A stretch of 6,046 nucleotides of DNA, from contig JAKBCT010000061.1 in assembly GCA_021807655.1 (NCBI GenBank), positions 1-6,046 of the forward strand. Direction: 5' to 3'. Below the pieces are notes generated by a model, which worked only from the letters and a program-made list of their open reading frames with translations, was not told the origin of the DNA and did no database searches. This document shows, piece by piece, positions 5,752-6,046 of this stretch. The translations under genes were made by a program, and so were the position numbers. The first letter of the stretch is position 1; every line of letters begins with the position of its first letter. The stretch is from Actinomycetes bacterium (GTDB taxonomy: Bacteria; Actinomycetota; Acidimicrobiia; Acidimicrobiales; RAAP-2).

Positions 5752-6046
5752 GTGTTGAGTCTGAGCCCCATCAAGATCATGGTCATCGTGGCCGTGATTC
5801 TCCTCCTGCTGGGACCGGACAAACTGCCCGAGGTCGCCCACAAGTTAGGTTCGAGCTGGCGTGCCCTCAAACGAATCCAGGAACGTGTCGAAGAAGAGGT
5901 TCGCGACGTCATTCCCGACCTGCCCAGTGCCAGTGACCTCGCGAGGGTCGTGCGCAGTCCGGTCAACCTCTTGAACGAGCTCGCCAATCGCGCCGAAGCC
6001 CGAGATTCCGGACTGTCCACGACCGATCTCACCCCCACCGACGTCA
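5752..6046 (+). CDS. TatA/TatB family Sec-independent translocase subunit (3' truncated by window)
   Basis: This is the start of a twin-arginine translocase membrane component, which helps move folded proteins across the cytoplasmic membrane. The 98 visible residues show a short hydrophobic helix (about 7-20, KIMVIVAVILLLLG), a GP hinge followed by DKLPEVA (21-29), and a charged amphipathic helix (about 25-50, VAHKLGSSWRALKRIQERVEEEVRDV). GP at the hinge is more like TatB, while KLP also suits TatA, so the paralogue is left open. In-frame TGA at 5731-5733 limits the start to GTG 5752 or TTG 5755. The first ATG (5779) would cut the membrane helix. The -10-like TACAAT spaced 6 bases upstream favours GTG 5752. 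The frame is still open at the window end. A tat gene also lies downstream of the paf genes in M. tuberculosis, so this linkage may be old. Confidence 0.85.
   Translation, partial: MLSLSPIKIMVIVAVILLLLGPDKLPEVAHKLGSSWRALKRIQERVEEEVRDVIPDLPSASDLARVVRSPVNLLNELANRAEARDSGLSTTDLTPTDV

Overview
The window is a contiguous piece of a high-GC actinobacterial chromosome, with every gene on the + strand. It carries an almost complete Pup-proteasome locus followed by two protein-export genes. In order: the 3' end of the proteasome-activating ATPase ARC/Mpa (1-524), the depupylase dop (529-2016), the tagging protein pup (2027-2221), the proteasome core subunits prcB (2222-3013) and prcA (3010-3690), the Pup ligase pafA (3698-5071), a type I signal peptidase lepB (5096-5719), and the 5' part of a TatA/TatB family translocase gene (5752 to the window end).

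The organism is an actinobacterium, because the arc-dop-pup-prcB-prcA-pafA order and the protein motifs are those of that phylum. Two points argue against a close relative of Mycobacterium: pafB and pafC are absent next to pafA, and lepB takes that place. The class is not proven. An uncultured lineage such as Acidimicrobiia is a reasonable guess, made without any search.

The proteasome genes are packed with gaps of at most 10 bases, one stop/start abutment (pup/prcB) and one 4-base overlap (prcB/prcA), so they probably form one operon with translational coupling. They work as one pathway. PafA joins the C-terminal glutamate of Pup to substrate lysines, Dop removes Pup, ARC recognises and unfolds pupylated proteins, and the PrcA/PrcB barrel degrades them. 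Pup here ends in Gly-Gly-Glu, so it is encoded ready for ligation and does not need the deamidation step used for Pup ending in Gln.

lepB and the tat gene each start with GTG exactly 6 bases after a TANNNT -10-like hexamer. This suggests leaderless transcripts separate from the proteasome operon. The known system accounts for nearly all of the window, and I found no evidence for a wholly new system. The points worth a second look are local: the PrcB processing site (Ala instead of Gly before Thr1), the lepB-tat neighbourhood and the paired leaderless promoters. No stretch over 300 bases lacks a gene, and I saw no RNA genes, mobile elements, CRISPR arrays or convincing terminators.
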